From the NCBI RefSeq assembly GCF_020171725.1, contig NZ_JAIVAJ010000001.1:682001-746000 (forward strand): 64,000 bases of DNA, in the 5' to 3' direction. Both the position numbers and the translations under genes were made by a program. How positions within the stretch are numbered: position 1 is the first letter of the stretch; every line of letters begins with the position of its first letter. Origin of the DNA: Halobacillus litoralis. GTDB lineage: Bacteria; Bacillota; Bacilli; Bacillales; Halobacillaceae. Below the pieces are notes generated by a model, which saw nothing but the letters and a program-made list of their open reading frames with translations, did no database searches and was not told the DNA's origin. Below, piece by piece: positions 34,796-42,996 of this stretch.

Positions 34796-34915
34796 GGTGT
34801 TGGAGAAACAACTCCCTTTCCGTGGGCGTCCGCTGAGTCTCCTCGCTCCCTTCGGTCGCTGCGGGGTCTCATCTGTACTCTGCTCCCACAGGAGTCTCGC
34901 TGTTTCGCCAACACC
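34796..34915. repeat. Palindromic repeat element, ~120 bp
   Basis: Left end GGTGTTGGaGAAAC and right end GTTTCgCCAACACC are inverted copies. Inside are GTGGG/CCCAC arms and two copies of GAGTCTC followed by a C/G-rich core (CTGCGGGGTCTC). This core pattern (GCGGGGTCTCA ... AGGAGTCTCGC) is one I associate with dispersed intergenic repeats of Bacillaceae genomes; copy number in this genome cannot be seen from one window. Confidence 0.55.
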
Positions 34916-35164
34916 TTTATGAACGGGAGACGGAACTTCTTATGCTACCGTCCGAAAAAGTCGGTGATGGCAAAGAATAACGTTCGGCTTTCCGTACCCC
35001 CGCTCGGTTCTGTTCCTACTACTTTCGTTCAACTAAAACCGCCACGTCGTGTGGCAATGTCGAACGACCCAATGTCCTGTTGGGCCGCCGCCGGAAAGCG
35101 AGCTATTTTCCACCCCACTGTCCTCCACATTGGAAACACAAGCGTTCCCCAACTTTTTCAACAG

Positions 35165-35202
35165 ACTGAAAAAGGAGAGTGACGTTCACTCTCCTTTTCA
35201 GT
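35165..35202 (-). terminator. Terminator of the YhcN-like gene (right copy of the hairpin)
   Basis: ACTGAAAA..GGAGAGTGA pairs with TCACTCTCC..TTTTCAGT; on the minus strand it lies 14 nt after the stop of the lipoprotein gene. Confidence 0.75.
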
Positions 35203-35216
35203 CGTTTATTGAGCTG

Positions 35217-35756
35217 CTATTTTGATTCAGGGAAGACACGATCAACCATCTGCCCGAATTCTTTGAAGAATCCACTGACAGGGTCACCTGCTTTAATGTC
35301 ATTGACGTACGTGTTCGTCAAATCAACAAAGTCTGGGTTTGTGGAAATATACACGTTGTTGATATCCTGATCAGTCGACTTTACAGCTTTCGTGATCTGC
35401 TTCTCGACTTCGTTGGATAATTTATCTTTCCCATCGCGATTATCTAATACAGCCGCAACATAAGCATTGTCACGTGTTTTCAGTACATAGGCTTTATCAA
35501 TGCCTTTCACACGTTTCTCAATGTTATCAGATGCTGCACGAGCGACCTGGTAGTTGCTGTTCTGCACCATACCACGGTCGTTATCATATTGATTGGCTGG
35601 GTTGTTTCCTTCGTACATATTATCTGCTGTACGTTGGAAGCGTGTGTTTTGAACACCTTCATAGTTCTCGTTGCCCGTGCCCGTTTCCTGTTCGGCCTGG
35701 CAGGCAACTAGAGAAGAAGCCGCAAGCAGCGTAATAGCGATTGTTTTTATTTTCAT
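35217..35756 (-). CDS. YhcN/YlaJ family sporulation lipoprotein
   Basis: A 179-residue lipoprotein: signal peptide MKIKTIAITLLAASSLVAC with lipobox Cys19, an Asn/Gln/Asp-rich linker, then the YhcN domain from ~70 (ASDNIEKRVKGIDKAYVLKTRDNAYVAAVLD ... NVYISTNPDFVDLTNTYVNDIKAG). Such proteins are made in the forespore and sit in the inner spore membrane or affect outgrowth. SD AAGGAGG. Confidence 0.85.
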   Translation of the reverse strand: MKIKTIAITLLAASSLVACQAEQETGTGNENYEGVQNTRFQRTADNMYEGNNPANQYDNDRGMVQNSNYQVARAASDNIEKRVKGIDKAYVLKTRDNAYVAAVLDNRDGKDKLSNEVEKQITKAVKSTDQDINNVYISTNPDFVDLTNTYVNDIKAGDPVSGFFKEFGQMVDRVFPESK

Positions 35757-35825
35757 GAGAATAACCTCCTTAGCAGCTTACACGTAGTATGCTTCTGCTA
35801 AGAAGAATTATTCGAGTTCAACTCT

Positions 35826-36296
35826 TCACGAAAATAAAGACGGTACGTTCCACCATACCTGGAGAATCACGAGGTATACGAAGAACATGGCATTTATAAA
35901 CAATAGGAAAACAGGCACCAGTGCGAATGCTCCTTCAATTTTATTGTAGCTGATCCTTATAAAGACAAGTCCGACGATGATGAGTATGTACAGACTTACA
36001 AACCAAAGCCAGTTCATATCCGTCTCTGCCCCGATTGAACTGTGATGGCCGATTACATATAGAATCCATGGTACGAAAAAACTCAGAATGGCAACAGGCA
36101 TATATTTCTGATCGCTCTTTATGTAATAAATCGATACGCCAGCACTGATGACGGTCAAACCGCCAACGATTTCACTAATCAGGATCATCGTGCCTTGAGC
36201 ACTTTCACTCTGGACTGTAAAAAAACTCAAAAAGATGAAAAGGATTGCTACCGATAATAAACCTAAATTGACATACAAAAGCTGTTTCTCACTCAT
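35826..36296 (-). CDS. Five-helix membrane protein, unknown
   Basis: A 156-residue hydrophobic protein starting MSEKQLLYVNLGLLSVA; segments at about 7-27, 36-55, 63-83, 92-112 and 127-150. ATG at 36296 is preferred for GGAGGGAG at the right distance. No charged motif or family recognised. Confidence 0.65.
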   Translation of the reverse strand: MSEKQLLYVNLGLLSVAILFIFLSFFTVQSESAQGTMILISEIVGGLTVISAGVSIYYIKSDQKYMPVAILSFFVPWILYVIGHHSSIGAETDMNWLWFVSLYILIIVGLVFIRISYNKIEGAFALVPVFLLFINAMFFVYLVILQVWWNVPSLFS

Positions 36297-36512
36297 CCAA
36301 AAACTCCCTCCACAGGCATACAATAAGTAAAACATTTCCACTTTATCATACCAAAAAATTCGTCGGTTGATGGCAGAAAAACACAGAATGCGTCTTCTTT
36401 CCCAGAAATGAGACGATGTTTCAGTTTCATCGTTCCCTATCCAGGCAATAATAAAACAGTCCTTTGAACAGATGTAGCCGTCGCTTCAGTCGATGAAAAG
36501 GATGTGTATCCC

Positions 36513-36746
36513 ATGAATGATCTTGATTACGACAAGGCACTGCATTATATGATCTGGGGTCAATGGGACGACCTGCTTGTTCTTATGGTGCGGACAAAAG
36601 ACCAATTTCTCTCTAAGAAGATTGAACACTTCCTGCACGCTTGTTACTATCCGGTTCATGAATCGGATATGTTAAAGTCGCACGAAAGTCTGCTGCATTA
36701 TATTGATCACGCTCAAGATAAAGTCGACTCAAGACTTTTACTATAG
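36513..36746 (+). CDS. YhdB-like small protein
   Basis: A 77-residue soluble protein, MNDLDYDKALHYMIWGQWDDLLVLMVRTKDQ..., matching the short YhdB family of Bacillus, with the conserved RTKDxxLSKxIEHFLHA block. Function unknown. SD AAGGATG; a GTG three codons earlier is an alternative start. Confidence 0.75.
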   Translation: MNDLDYDKALHYMIWGQWDDLLVLMVRTKDQFLSKKIEHFLHACYYPVHESDMLKSHESLLHYIDHAQDKVDSRLLL

Positions 36747-36750
36747 AAAC

Positions 36751-36788
36751 CAAACACCCCTTTGCAATATAGGGGTGTTTGGTGATTT
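36751..36788. terminator. Bidirectional terminator
   Basis: CCAAACACCCCT pairs with AGGGGTGTTTGG around a 9-nt loop, between the YhdB-like (+) and YhcX-like (-) genes. Confidence 0.88.
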
Positions 36789-36794
36789 TTAAAT

Positions 36795-38351
36795 CTATTC
36801 TGACTGAGATTCCTGCTTAAAGTGATAATTCAGGTCAAAGAGATCTTTCCTTCTGTCTCTCAGCTGCCTTACTGTCCCGGACTTTCTCTGTCTTCTCAGC
36901 ACTTCAAGGTCAACATCACCTACAACGACCGTCTCCACATTAGGATTGCACTCTCCGACAATCCCATCGCGGGCAAACTCGAAGTCAGACGGGGTGAAGA
37001 TTCCAGATTGAGCGTACTGAATATCCATATTCTCTACTTGAGTCAAGTTGCCGACCGTTCCTGCAATAACCGTGTAGACCTGATTTTCTACTGCTCTCGC
37101 CTGGGCACAGTAACGGACACGGAGATATCCTTGTCGGTCGTCAGTACAGAAAGGAACGAATATGATATTTGCGCCTTGATCGACAGCATAGCGTGTCAGT
37201 TCAGGGAACTGAATGTCATAACAGATTTGAATGGCAATCTTTCCGCAATCCGTATCGAACACTTTAACCACATCACCAGGCTGAATGCCCCACCAGGTTC
37301 GTTCGTTTGGTGTCACATGAATCTTATACTGTTTTTCGATCGTCCCGTCTCTACGGAACAAATAGGAAATGTTATACATATTGTCGTTTTCCTCAACAAA
37401 GTGGGACCCACCAACGATGTTGACATTATATTTCACGGCAAGATGAGTGAACATCTCAATATAATCCTCGGTATAATCCGAAAGCCTCCTCACAGCTTTG
37501 GAGGGTACTTTTTCATCCAGAAGGGACATCAGTTGAGTGGTGAAAATCTCTGGAAAAACCACGAAGTCCGTGCTGTAATCTGCTGCAACATCTACGTAGT
37601 ATTCACACTGCCTGATGAATTCATCGAACGAGTCGATATTTTTCATCATGTACTGGACCACCATAATGCGGACGGGGTCACTTGTTTTGAAGTGCCTTCT
37701 CGTCCTTGCACGATAATCGATATTGTTCCATTCCATAAGCGTCGCGTATCGTGATGACATTTGATCGTCAGGCAGGTAATTCGGATTAATTCTCATAACA
37801 GTGAAGCCGTTGATGATTTGAAAAGTCAGAACGGGATCGTAAATGTTCTGGTTTCGTACTTCTTCAACATATTCTCGCGGTGTGTATTCCTTCTCGTATT
37901 TGTGATAGTTCGGAATACGCCCACCGATAATAATACTCTTTAAATTCAACTCGCGCGCTAACTCCTTACGCGCCTCATACAGTCTTCTGCCGATCTTCAT
38001 CCCTCTGAAATCAGGATGAACCATAACCTCGATTCCATACAGGTTGTATCCATCAGGGTCATGGTTCGTTATGTACCCTTCATCTGTAATGTCATCCCAT
38101 GTATGTTTATCATCATATTCGTCGAAGTTCACAATCAGACTCGAGCAGCTTCCGATGATCTTCCCTTCAAATTCAACGACAAACTGCCCTTCTGCAAACA
38201 GTTTCAAATGACTTTCCAAGTGCTCCCTCTTCCACGGGTCCATATCAGGAAAACAGATCTGCTGAAGTTCAAATATCTGCGGAATATCTTTCTCCTGCAT
38301 ATTGCGTACAATCATTCTCTTTTCGTATTGGGTTAAGTCAAGCTTCGACAT
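36795..38351 (-). CDS. GNAT-nitrilase fusion protein (YhcX-like)
   Basis: A 518-residue two-domain protein. Residues ~10-215 form a GNAT domain (IEVMVHPDFRGMKIGRRLYEARKELA), residues ~225-500 a carbon-nitrogen hydrolase with the complete triad: Glu268 in FPEIF, Lys343 in QYKIHVTP and Cys377 in IQICYDIQFPE. It should cleave an amide or nitrile, possibly coupled to acetyl transfer; in B. subtilis YhcX has been placed in indole-type metabolism only tentatively. ATG at 38351 with AAGGAGAG 9 nt upstream. The order GNAT then hydrolase is normal for the family. Confidence 0.88.
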   Translation of the reverse strand: MSKLDLTQYEKRMIVRNMQEKDIPQIFELQQICFPDMDPWKREHLESHLKLFAEGQFVVEFEGKIIGSCSSLIVNFDEYDDKHTWDDITDEGYITNHDPDGYNLYGIEVMVHPDFRGMKIGRRLYEARKELARELNLKSIIIGGRIPNYHKYEKEYTPREYVEEVRNQNIYDPVLTFQIINGFTVMRINPNYLPDDQMSSRYATLMEWNNIDYRARTRRHFKTSDPVRIMVVQYMMKNIDSFDEFIRQCEYYVDVAADYSTDFVVFPEIFTTQLMSLLDEKVPSKAVRRLSDYTEDYIEMFTHLAVKYNVNIVGGSHFVEENDNMYNISYLFRRDGTIEKQYKIHVTPNERTWWGIQPGDVVKVFDTDCGKIAIQICYDIQFPELTRYAVDQGANIIFVPFCTDDRQGYLRVRYCAQARAVENQVYTVIAGTVGNLTQVENMDIQYAQSGIFTPSDFEFARDGIVGECNPNVETVVVGDVDLEVLRRQRKSGTVRQLRDRRKDLFDLNYHFKQESQSE

Positions 38352-38463
38352 AACAGTCATCTCTCCTTGTAAGAGCTTTCTTTTCTTTATCGTACTCAGT
38401 GTCCGTCAGCTTGTCTACCAGCAGCTGCCGATAAAATGAAATCCATGAATTGAATCCCTTCAA
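38338..38463 (-). CDS. Possible 41-residue SHOCT-like ORF overlapping the YhcX-like start
   Basis: A frame from TTG at 38463 reads a short protein with VDKLTDTEYDKEKKALTR, resembling the SHOCT pattern (LTxEEYExxKxxLL), and ends at TGA 10 nt inside the next gene, whose SD lies within it. That would give translational coupling. However no SD precedes the TTG, so it may be a chance frame. Confidence 0.28.
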   Translation of the reverse strand: MKGFNSWISFYRQLLVDKLTDTEYDKEKKALTRRDDCYVEA

Positions 38464-38478
38464 ATCTTGGTTTACTAT
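38450..38478 (+). promoter_or_regulatory. Promoter of the TetR-family gene
   Basis: TTGAAT (38450-38455), 17 bp, TACTAT (38473-38478). The transcript would start only ~15 nt before the ATG, almost at the SD. Confidence 0.6.
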
Positions 38479-38499
38479 AGATGAGAAGAGGTGTAGCCT

Positions 38500-39120
38500 A
38501 TGAATGGATTTGAAAGGCGCAAAGAACGAAAAAAACAAAACATTTTACATGCAGCTTTGCATTTATTCAGTGACTATGGAGTACAAAAAGTGAGCATTCA
38601 AGAAATCGCCAAGCGTGCCCAAGTTTCTCAAGTCACGATTTATAACTATTTTGGAAGCAAAGACCAACTCCTATACCATACGGTAGAAATGCTGATTTAT
38701 AAGCGTTTGGAATCCAGTCGGAGCATCATCGATGATGAATCGTTGAGCTTCAAAGAGAAAATGAAGTCGCTGATTACAAGTAAAAAACAGGATGTTACCG
38801 AATATCATACGGAATTCATACAGTCGATTCTTTCCGAACAGCCTGACATTCAGAAGCTCCTTCACGACTTCAATGAGAACCATACCATTCCGCTCCTGAT
38901 GAAGTTAGTGAACGAAGGAAAAGAAGAGGGACTCGTACATCAAGAACTATCATTCGAAACGATCTCATTCTTTGTGAACATGTACTATCAAGCCTTCCAC
39001 TCTCTCCCTACAAGTCAAAAGGAATCCATTTCAGGTTTCAGCGAAGAGCTTATTCATTTGTTCTTCTATGGAATTATGGGGAACACAGATCAACCGATCC
39101 GCAGTAAACAGGAAGAATAG
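38500..39120 (+). CDS. TetR/AcrR family regulator
   Basis: A 206-residue repressor-type protein. N-terminal helix-turn-helix at 10-55: ILHAALHLFSDYGVQKVSIQEIAKRAQVSQVTIYNYFGSKDQL, with the usual YNYF turn. The C-terminal ligand domain is helical and unassigned. SD GAAGAGGTG. Neighbours are YhcX-like (divergent) and a flavin disulfide reductase (convergent); either could be a target, but no operator repeat was found. Own terminator. Confidence 0.88.
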   Translation: MNGFERRKERKKQNILHAALHLFSDYGVQKVSIQEIAKRAQVSQVTIYNYFGSKDQLLYHTVEMLIYKRLESSRSIIDDESLSFKEKMKSLITSKKQDVTEYHTEFIQSILSEQPDIQKLLHDFNENHTIPLLMKLVNEGKEEGLVHQELSFETISFFVNMYYQAFHSLPTSQKESISGFSEELIHLFFYGIMGNTDQPIRSKQEE

Positions 39121-39152
39121 AGCGTCCAGCCTTTATGCAGGACGCTCTTTTT
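39119..39152 (+). terminator. Terminator of the TetR-family gene
   Basis: AGAGCGTCC pairs with GGACGCTCT around a 12-nt loop, followed by TTTTTG. Confidence 0.82.
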
Positions 39153-39162
39153 GTACCCTTTT

Positions 39163-40584
39163 TCACCTGAGGTTTTTTACATACCATCTCAGCGCTTTGT
39201 TGATGTTGCTGTCGAATAATTTCTCGCGCCAGAAAAGGTCGGCCGTTTGCGAGACGACATTGTTTCTTGCCGGATATGGATGAATGATATTCGAGATCGC
39301 CTGAAACTTCTTGTTCAAGGCCTGGACCGTTCCGACCTCCTGCATCCACTCTCCTGCTCCTTCTCCAATGGCGTGAGCCCCAACAATCTTTCCACGGCTG
39401 TTTGTCAGCACTTTGACAAAACCCTCCTTCCGTTGTTCAGCCATAAAGCGATCGTTATTCTCAAGCTTCGTCTTAAATGTCATCAGCGAATCTCCATAAA
39501 CCGCTTTCGCTTCCTGCTCGGTCATGCCTAAGTGATAGATCTCAGGCGCTGTATAAATGACCCACGGAACTTTCTCATATGACACTTTACGTGACAATCC
39601 GAAGACGGCATTAGAGACCGCCACTTTCCCTTCCATCCCCGCTACATGGGTGAAAGGCATGGACCCATTGCAATCGCCTACGGCATAAATGTGCCGCTTG
39701 CTCGTGCGCATCGTTGCATCGACAGAAATAAATCCTTTATCCGTCCCGACACCAGCCTGATCCAGATCGAGCTTGTCTGTGTTCGGCTTTCTACCTACCG
39801 CAACAAGCACCTGTTCAGCATGCACTTGACCGTCTTCTCCATCTTTTGAATAGTGAAGGACGGCCCCTTGATGGTCTCGCTCTACACGATTGACCGAAGC
39901 TCTTGTTAAGATTCTAAGGTCTTCCGATAATAAGTGTCCCGCTTCTTCAGCTATTTCTTCATCTTCCTTCGCCAGGATCCTATCACCCGCTTCCAGGACG
40001 GTGACATCCACTCCGAGCCTCGACATCGCTTGTGAGAGCTCCAGACCAATAATGCCACCGCCAATCACAGCAAGCGACTTAGGACGCTCTTTTAAAGAGA
40101 AGATGGTCTCGTTGGTCACATAATCAATCGTATCCAAACCATCAATAGGTGGCAGGAATGGGGATGAACCTGTTGCAAGAACAACACGTTTAGCTGTTAT
40201 CTGCTGATCTCCTACGCGTAATGTGTGTTCATCCAAAAAGGAAGCCTCGGCTTCAATTATATCAATCCCAAGGTTGATGAACCTGTCTTTCGAATCATGC
40301 TCCTGAACTTCTTGCACGGCTTCTTGAACCCGTTCCATAGAAGAGCGGAAGAGCTGATCGTAAGCAGCAGCATCCAGTCTATTCACTTCATTCGCTTGAT
40401 GAACTTCTTTCGCCGCTTGTATAAGCGCTTTTGAAGGCATACATCCATAATGAAGGCAATCTCCTCCAAGTTCACTTTTTCTTTCAATCAACGCGACCTT
40501 TGTTCCGAAACTCGCTGCACCGGCAGCTACAGTCAAACCGCCTGATCCACCACCAATGACAACGAGCTGATAATCAAAACTCAT
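39163..40584 (-). CDS. Pyridine nucleotide-disulfide oxidoreductase (mercuric reductase-like)
   Basis: A 473-residue flavoenzyme. FAD-binding VVIGGGSGGLTVAAGAA at 8-24, redox-active CLHYGCMPSKA near 44 (two Cys four residues apart), NAD(P) site VIGGGIIGLELSQAMSRLG near 170, and FAD motif HIYAVGDCNGS near 295. The C-terminal interface has HPYPARNN where lipoamide dehydrogenase has HPTxSE, so the catalytic His remains but the Glu partner is lost; substrate is thus not lipoamide. Its ATG overlaps the TGA of the DUF1499 gene (ATGA), showing coupled translation. Confidence 0.85.
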   Translation of the reverse strand: MSFDYQLVVIGGGSGGLTVAAGAASFGTKVALIERKSELGGDCLHYGCMPSKALIQAAKEVHQANEVNRLDAAAYDQLFRSSMERVQEAVQEVQEHDSKDRFINLGIDIIEAEASFLDEHTLRVGDQQITAKRVVLATGSSPFLPPIDGLDTIDYVTNETIFSLKERPKSLAVIGGGIIGLELSQAMSRLGVDVTVLEAGDRILAKEDEEIAEEAGHLLSEDLRILTRASVNRVERDHQGAVLHYSKDGEDGQVHAEQVLVAVGRKPNTDKLDLDQAGVGTDKGFISVDATMRTSKRHIYAVGDCNGSMPFTHVAGMEGKVAVSNAVFGLSRKVSYEKVPWVIYTAPEIYHLGMTEQEAKAVYGDSLMTFKTKLENNDRFMAEQRKEGFVKVLTNSRGKIVGAHAIGEGAGEWMQEVGTVQALNKKFQAISNIIHPYPARNNVVSQTADLFWREKLFDSNINKALRWYVKNLR

Positions 40585-40982
40585 GTTAAAGCCCCCTGCT
40601 GACTTTTCTTTTTGTAGGCGGATGCAAACTCTTCCATTCTTTTGCGGTTCACACCCATATCCGAGTACCCTACCCTTGAGGCAGATCTATAATGTATGAG
40701 TTTCTGCTGCTCATCGAAGTAAAACTCGACATCATCCTTAAAGCGGAGAATTTTTGATTTCACGATGGCATGAATATAGTGCTGTGAGTCGTCTTCAATA
40801 GACGTGCGTTCCATCTCTCCCAGCACTTCCTTCACCAATTTCTTTGACTGAGTGAGGTCCCCTGAGAAAACGAGAGGATCCATTTTCTTGCTTTCATCTT
40901 CCGCCTGTGTAGAAACACAGTTCGGCGAGGATGGACACTCTGCCAACCTGCCGTCTTTCACTCCAATATGTGTATTCGACAT
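40581..40982 (-). CDS. DUF1499 family protein
   Basis: A 133-residue cytosolic protein beginning MSNTHIGVKDGRLAECPSSPNCVSTQA, the Cys-bearing CPxSPNCVST motif that defines DUF1499. The rest (YIHAIVKSKILRFKDDVEFYFDEQQKLIHYRSASRVGYSDMGVNRKRMEEF) also fits. ATG at 40982 with SD AAGGAGGAAT. It overlaps and precedes a disulfide-reductase-like gene; the conserved cysteines suggest a redox link between the two, which is inference. Confidence 0.85.
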   Translation of the reverse strand: MSNTHIGVKDGRLAECPSSPNCVSTQAEDESKKMDPLVFSGDLTQSKKLVKEVLGEMERTSIEDDSQHYIHAIVKSKILRFKDDVEFYFDEQQKLIHYRSASRVGYSDMGVNRKRMEEFASAYKKKSQQGALT

Positions 40983-41035
40983 GTCTATTCCTCCTTCATT
41001 CACCATTACTTATATTCACTAAAATGAAAGAAAAA

Positions 41036-41058
41036 AAACACCCCGATTCGGAGTGTTT
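41036..41058 (-). terminator. Terminator of the sigI-rsgI operon
   Basis: On the minus strand AAACACtCCG pairs with CGGgGTGTTT around AAT, followed by eight T; it starts at the rsgI stop codon. Confidence 0.85.
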
Positions 41059-42262
41059 AGTCATCTTGATGCTTATCATGGTGTTTTCTGTCACGATCAT
41101 CGTCGTCTCGATCTCTTTTTTTATCTTTGTATCGGTCATCATCTTGGTCTTTCTTATGCTCACGCTTCCAATCTTTGTCATGCCTCTTACCAGGATGGTC
41201 GTCTCGATCTTTTTCCCACCCTTTTTTACGGCCATTGTCATGATTGTCACGGTCACCTTTAGAGTGAGGATCTTTATCATCATGTCCACGATGTGGATGT
41301 TCTTTCTTGCGCTCTACACTCTTACCTTTACTTTGACCTTGTTTCTCTTTCGGATGATGCTCCTTCTCCTTCTTGTTTTGAGGATCTTTCTTTTTCTTAC
41401 CTTGATCGACAGCATGAGAAGGTTTCTGAGCATTCCCTTGACTTGGTCCTTTATTTGCTGGACGTAATGGTTCTTCTACTATATTCTGATTCATTTTTTC
41501 TTCAGGTGGAGGCGAAAGGTCTCCCGCTACATTCTCAGAAGAGTCTTCCTCGTAAAAAGACTGAATAATGGCTTTGTCGTGCTCTTCTGTAGAACGCTGC
41601 TCGGGTGCATCCGTTTCTTTCAACTTTTCAGCAAAAAGCTGATTAGCAGATGTACCGCTCTCTTCTGCCTGCTTTCTGATTTGATCAGGGATATCAAACG
41701 CAGCAACAGAAAGGTTCATGGCCTCACTCGTTAAGTACGATTCCAGTTGATTGGAATAGTCATCCGTGCGGTCGGATTTTATATAGCTGACACCTATGAG
41801 GACCTCATTGTTCTCATTCACATATCCTTCCTCTTGGCTGATTTGGATGAGTTGAAGCGTTACCTCAGATGCATCTTTCTTTTTCCAGTCCTCTATGAAA
41901 GTCAATAACTTCTCTGCGTCCTCGTTCTGAGGTTGAATCGAGATGACCTCCATGTTGTCATTCAGTTCCATTTGCACACTCGGATTTATGTCAAGATTCA
42001 CATAAGCATAAGCCTGGTTGCTTCCATACCACGAAAAGACCGGCATAACCGCTACTAAAAAGACAAGGGCTGCAACAGCCATCTTCATGCGGTGATCACG
42101 TACTAATTTAGTAAAGAAGTAACGTTTTTCTGCTATAGCCGTAAACTGTACTTCCATTCCGATTTCGGCGTTTTTCAACCGCTCTGCACGATGAAACTGG
42201 CCATCACTCGTCATGACGATGGTGTGATGCTTACTTTGTTCCATGACAATACCTTTTCTCAC
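41057..42262 (-). CDS. rsgI: Anti-sigma-I factor RsgI
   Basis: A 401-residue single-pass membrane regulator that holds SigI at the membrane. N-terminal cytosolic anti-sigma domain 1-55 (MRKGIVMEQ..., TSDGQFHRA), membrane helix about 61-78, then a conserved extracellular part (YAYVNLDINPSVQMELND) and from ~255 an unusual tail of roughly 145 residues made almost only of Lys, Asp, His, Arg and Glu. The GTG start overlaps the sigI stop (GTGA). The MRRGIIVEK-like start of relatives supports this start over an ATG six codons in. Confidence 0.92.
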   Translation of the reverse strand: MRKGIVMEQSKHHTIVMTSDGQFHRAERLKNAEIGMEVQFTAIAEKRYFFTKLVRDHRMKMAVAALVFLVAVMPVFSWYGSNQAYAYVNLDINPSVQMELNDNMEVISIQPQNEDAEKLLTFIEDWKKKDASEVTLQLIQISQEEGYVNENNEVLIGVSYIKSDRTDDYSNQLESYLTSEAMNLSVAAFDIPDQIRKQAEESGTSANQLFAEKLKETDAPEQRSTEEHDKAIIQSFYEEDSSENVAGDLSPPPEEKMNQNIVEEPLRPANKGPSQGNAQKPSHAVDQGKKKKDPQNKKEKEHHPKEKQGQSKGKSVERKKEHPHRGHDDKDPHSKGDRDNHDNGRKKGWEKDRDDHPGKRHDKDWKREHKKDQDDDRYKDKKRDRDDDDRDRKHHDKHQDD

Positions 42263-42996
42263 AAACCCACCCCTTTCAGGTAGTCTTTGAGATATACATA
42301 ATCCCCGTGAAAAATCAGGACTAAAGCAATGATGAATTTGCGATTACGTTCTAGTGTTTTTTTACTGACATCCACCTGATCCACAAGATCTTTGATTGGC
42401 AGACGCCCCTTCTCTAAAACTTTGTTGCGTAACTCTTCGTTGTAGAAAACCGTCCGAGCTACTTGTACAGCTGATTCACGTGCATCTTTATGCTTAGGGG
42501 AAGAATCAATCAAGTCTTCAAATGTCAGCTTGAATAGGGCAAGCTGCTGCTTGAACTCTTTAATCTCCTCTTGGCGATACCATGATTCTGTTTCAAGTTG
42601 AAAGCGATCTTTAGCTGCAGCTACTTCTGACGGATTCTCCATATGTTCTTCCTCATAATACTCCTCGTCCAGCGATGCAACAGAGGGGTATTTCTGTTCG
42701 TTCCGAATGTAGTCGATCACTTTTCTCTTAATCACTAATCGGGCAAACGAAAGAAAGGAGCTTCCTTTTTCAGAAGAATACGCATAAATCGCTTCGTCAA
42801 AAGCGAGTAATCCAATGCTGAATTCATCATCTTTAGAAGGGTCAATATATCTTTTACATACTTCAGAGACGCTCTTGGCGATAAAGGGTTGATATTTTTT
42901 TAAGATCTCGTTTCTTACCATTTCGTCTCCTTGCTTGGCTCGTTCAACTTCTTGATCGAGGGAGGCTTGTTTCTTGGAAAATAATTGTTTAATCAA
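42259..42996 (-). CDS. sigI: RNA polymerase sigma factor SigI
   Basis: A 245-residue sigma-70-family factor for heat and cell-wall stress genes. Region 2 motifs: YQPFIAKSVSEVCKRYIDPSKDDEFSIGLLAFDEAIYAYSSEKGSSFLSFARLVIKRKVIDYIRNE; the C-terminal helices hold a region-4-like HTH (IKDLVDQVDVSKKTLERNRKFIIALVLI). TTG start with SD GGAGGTGAT. Overlaps rsgI by 4 bp, the standard sigI-rsgI operon. I could not settle a sigma-I-type promoter upstream. Confidence 0.93.
   Translation of the reverse strand: MIKQLFSKKQASLDQEVERAKQGDEMVRNEILKKYQPFIAKSVSEVCKRYIDPSKDDEFSIGLLAFDEAIYAYSSEKGSSFLSFARLVIKRKVIDYIRNEQKYPSVASLDEEYYEEEHMENPSEVAAAKDRFQLETESWYRQEEIKEFKQQLALFKLTFEDLIDSSPKHKDARESAVQVARTVFYNEELRNKVLEKGRLPIKDLVDQVDVSKKTLERNRKFIIALVLIFHGDYVYLKDYLKGVGL

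Larger units (their letters stand above)
34670..35216. other. 550-bp gene-free segment between an acetyltransferase and a YhcN-like gene
   Basis: No credible coding frame: the longest frames lack an SD and family motifs. The segment is framed by two near-identical hairpins (34724-34744 and 35165-35202) and contains a palindromic element at 34796-34915. Between 34916 and 35160 there is further GC-richer sequence with the inverted motifs GCTTTCCG / CGGAAAGC near 34990 and 35092. It looks like inserted or duplicated non-coding DNA. Confidence 0.6.

Noticed and set aside
34787..35182. 131-codon open frame on the plus strand in the repeat-containing segment
   Set aside because: No SD, composition set by the palindromic repeat, and no domain; it spans both the repeat and a terminator.
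36822..37754. Long plus-strand frame opposite the YhcX-like gene
   Set aside because: Exact antisense shadow of a complete gene with all catalytic residues; no SD.
40931..41467. Hydrophobic plus-strand frame across the rsgI tail
   Set aside because: Antisense of the Lys/Asp/His repeat-like tail, which forces Phe/Leu/Val codons on the other strand.
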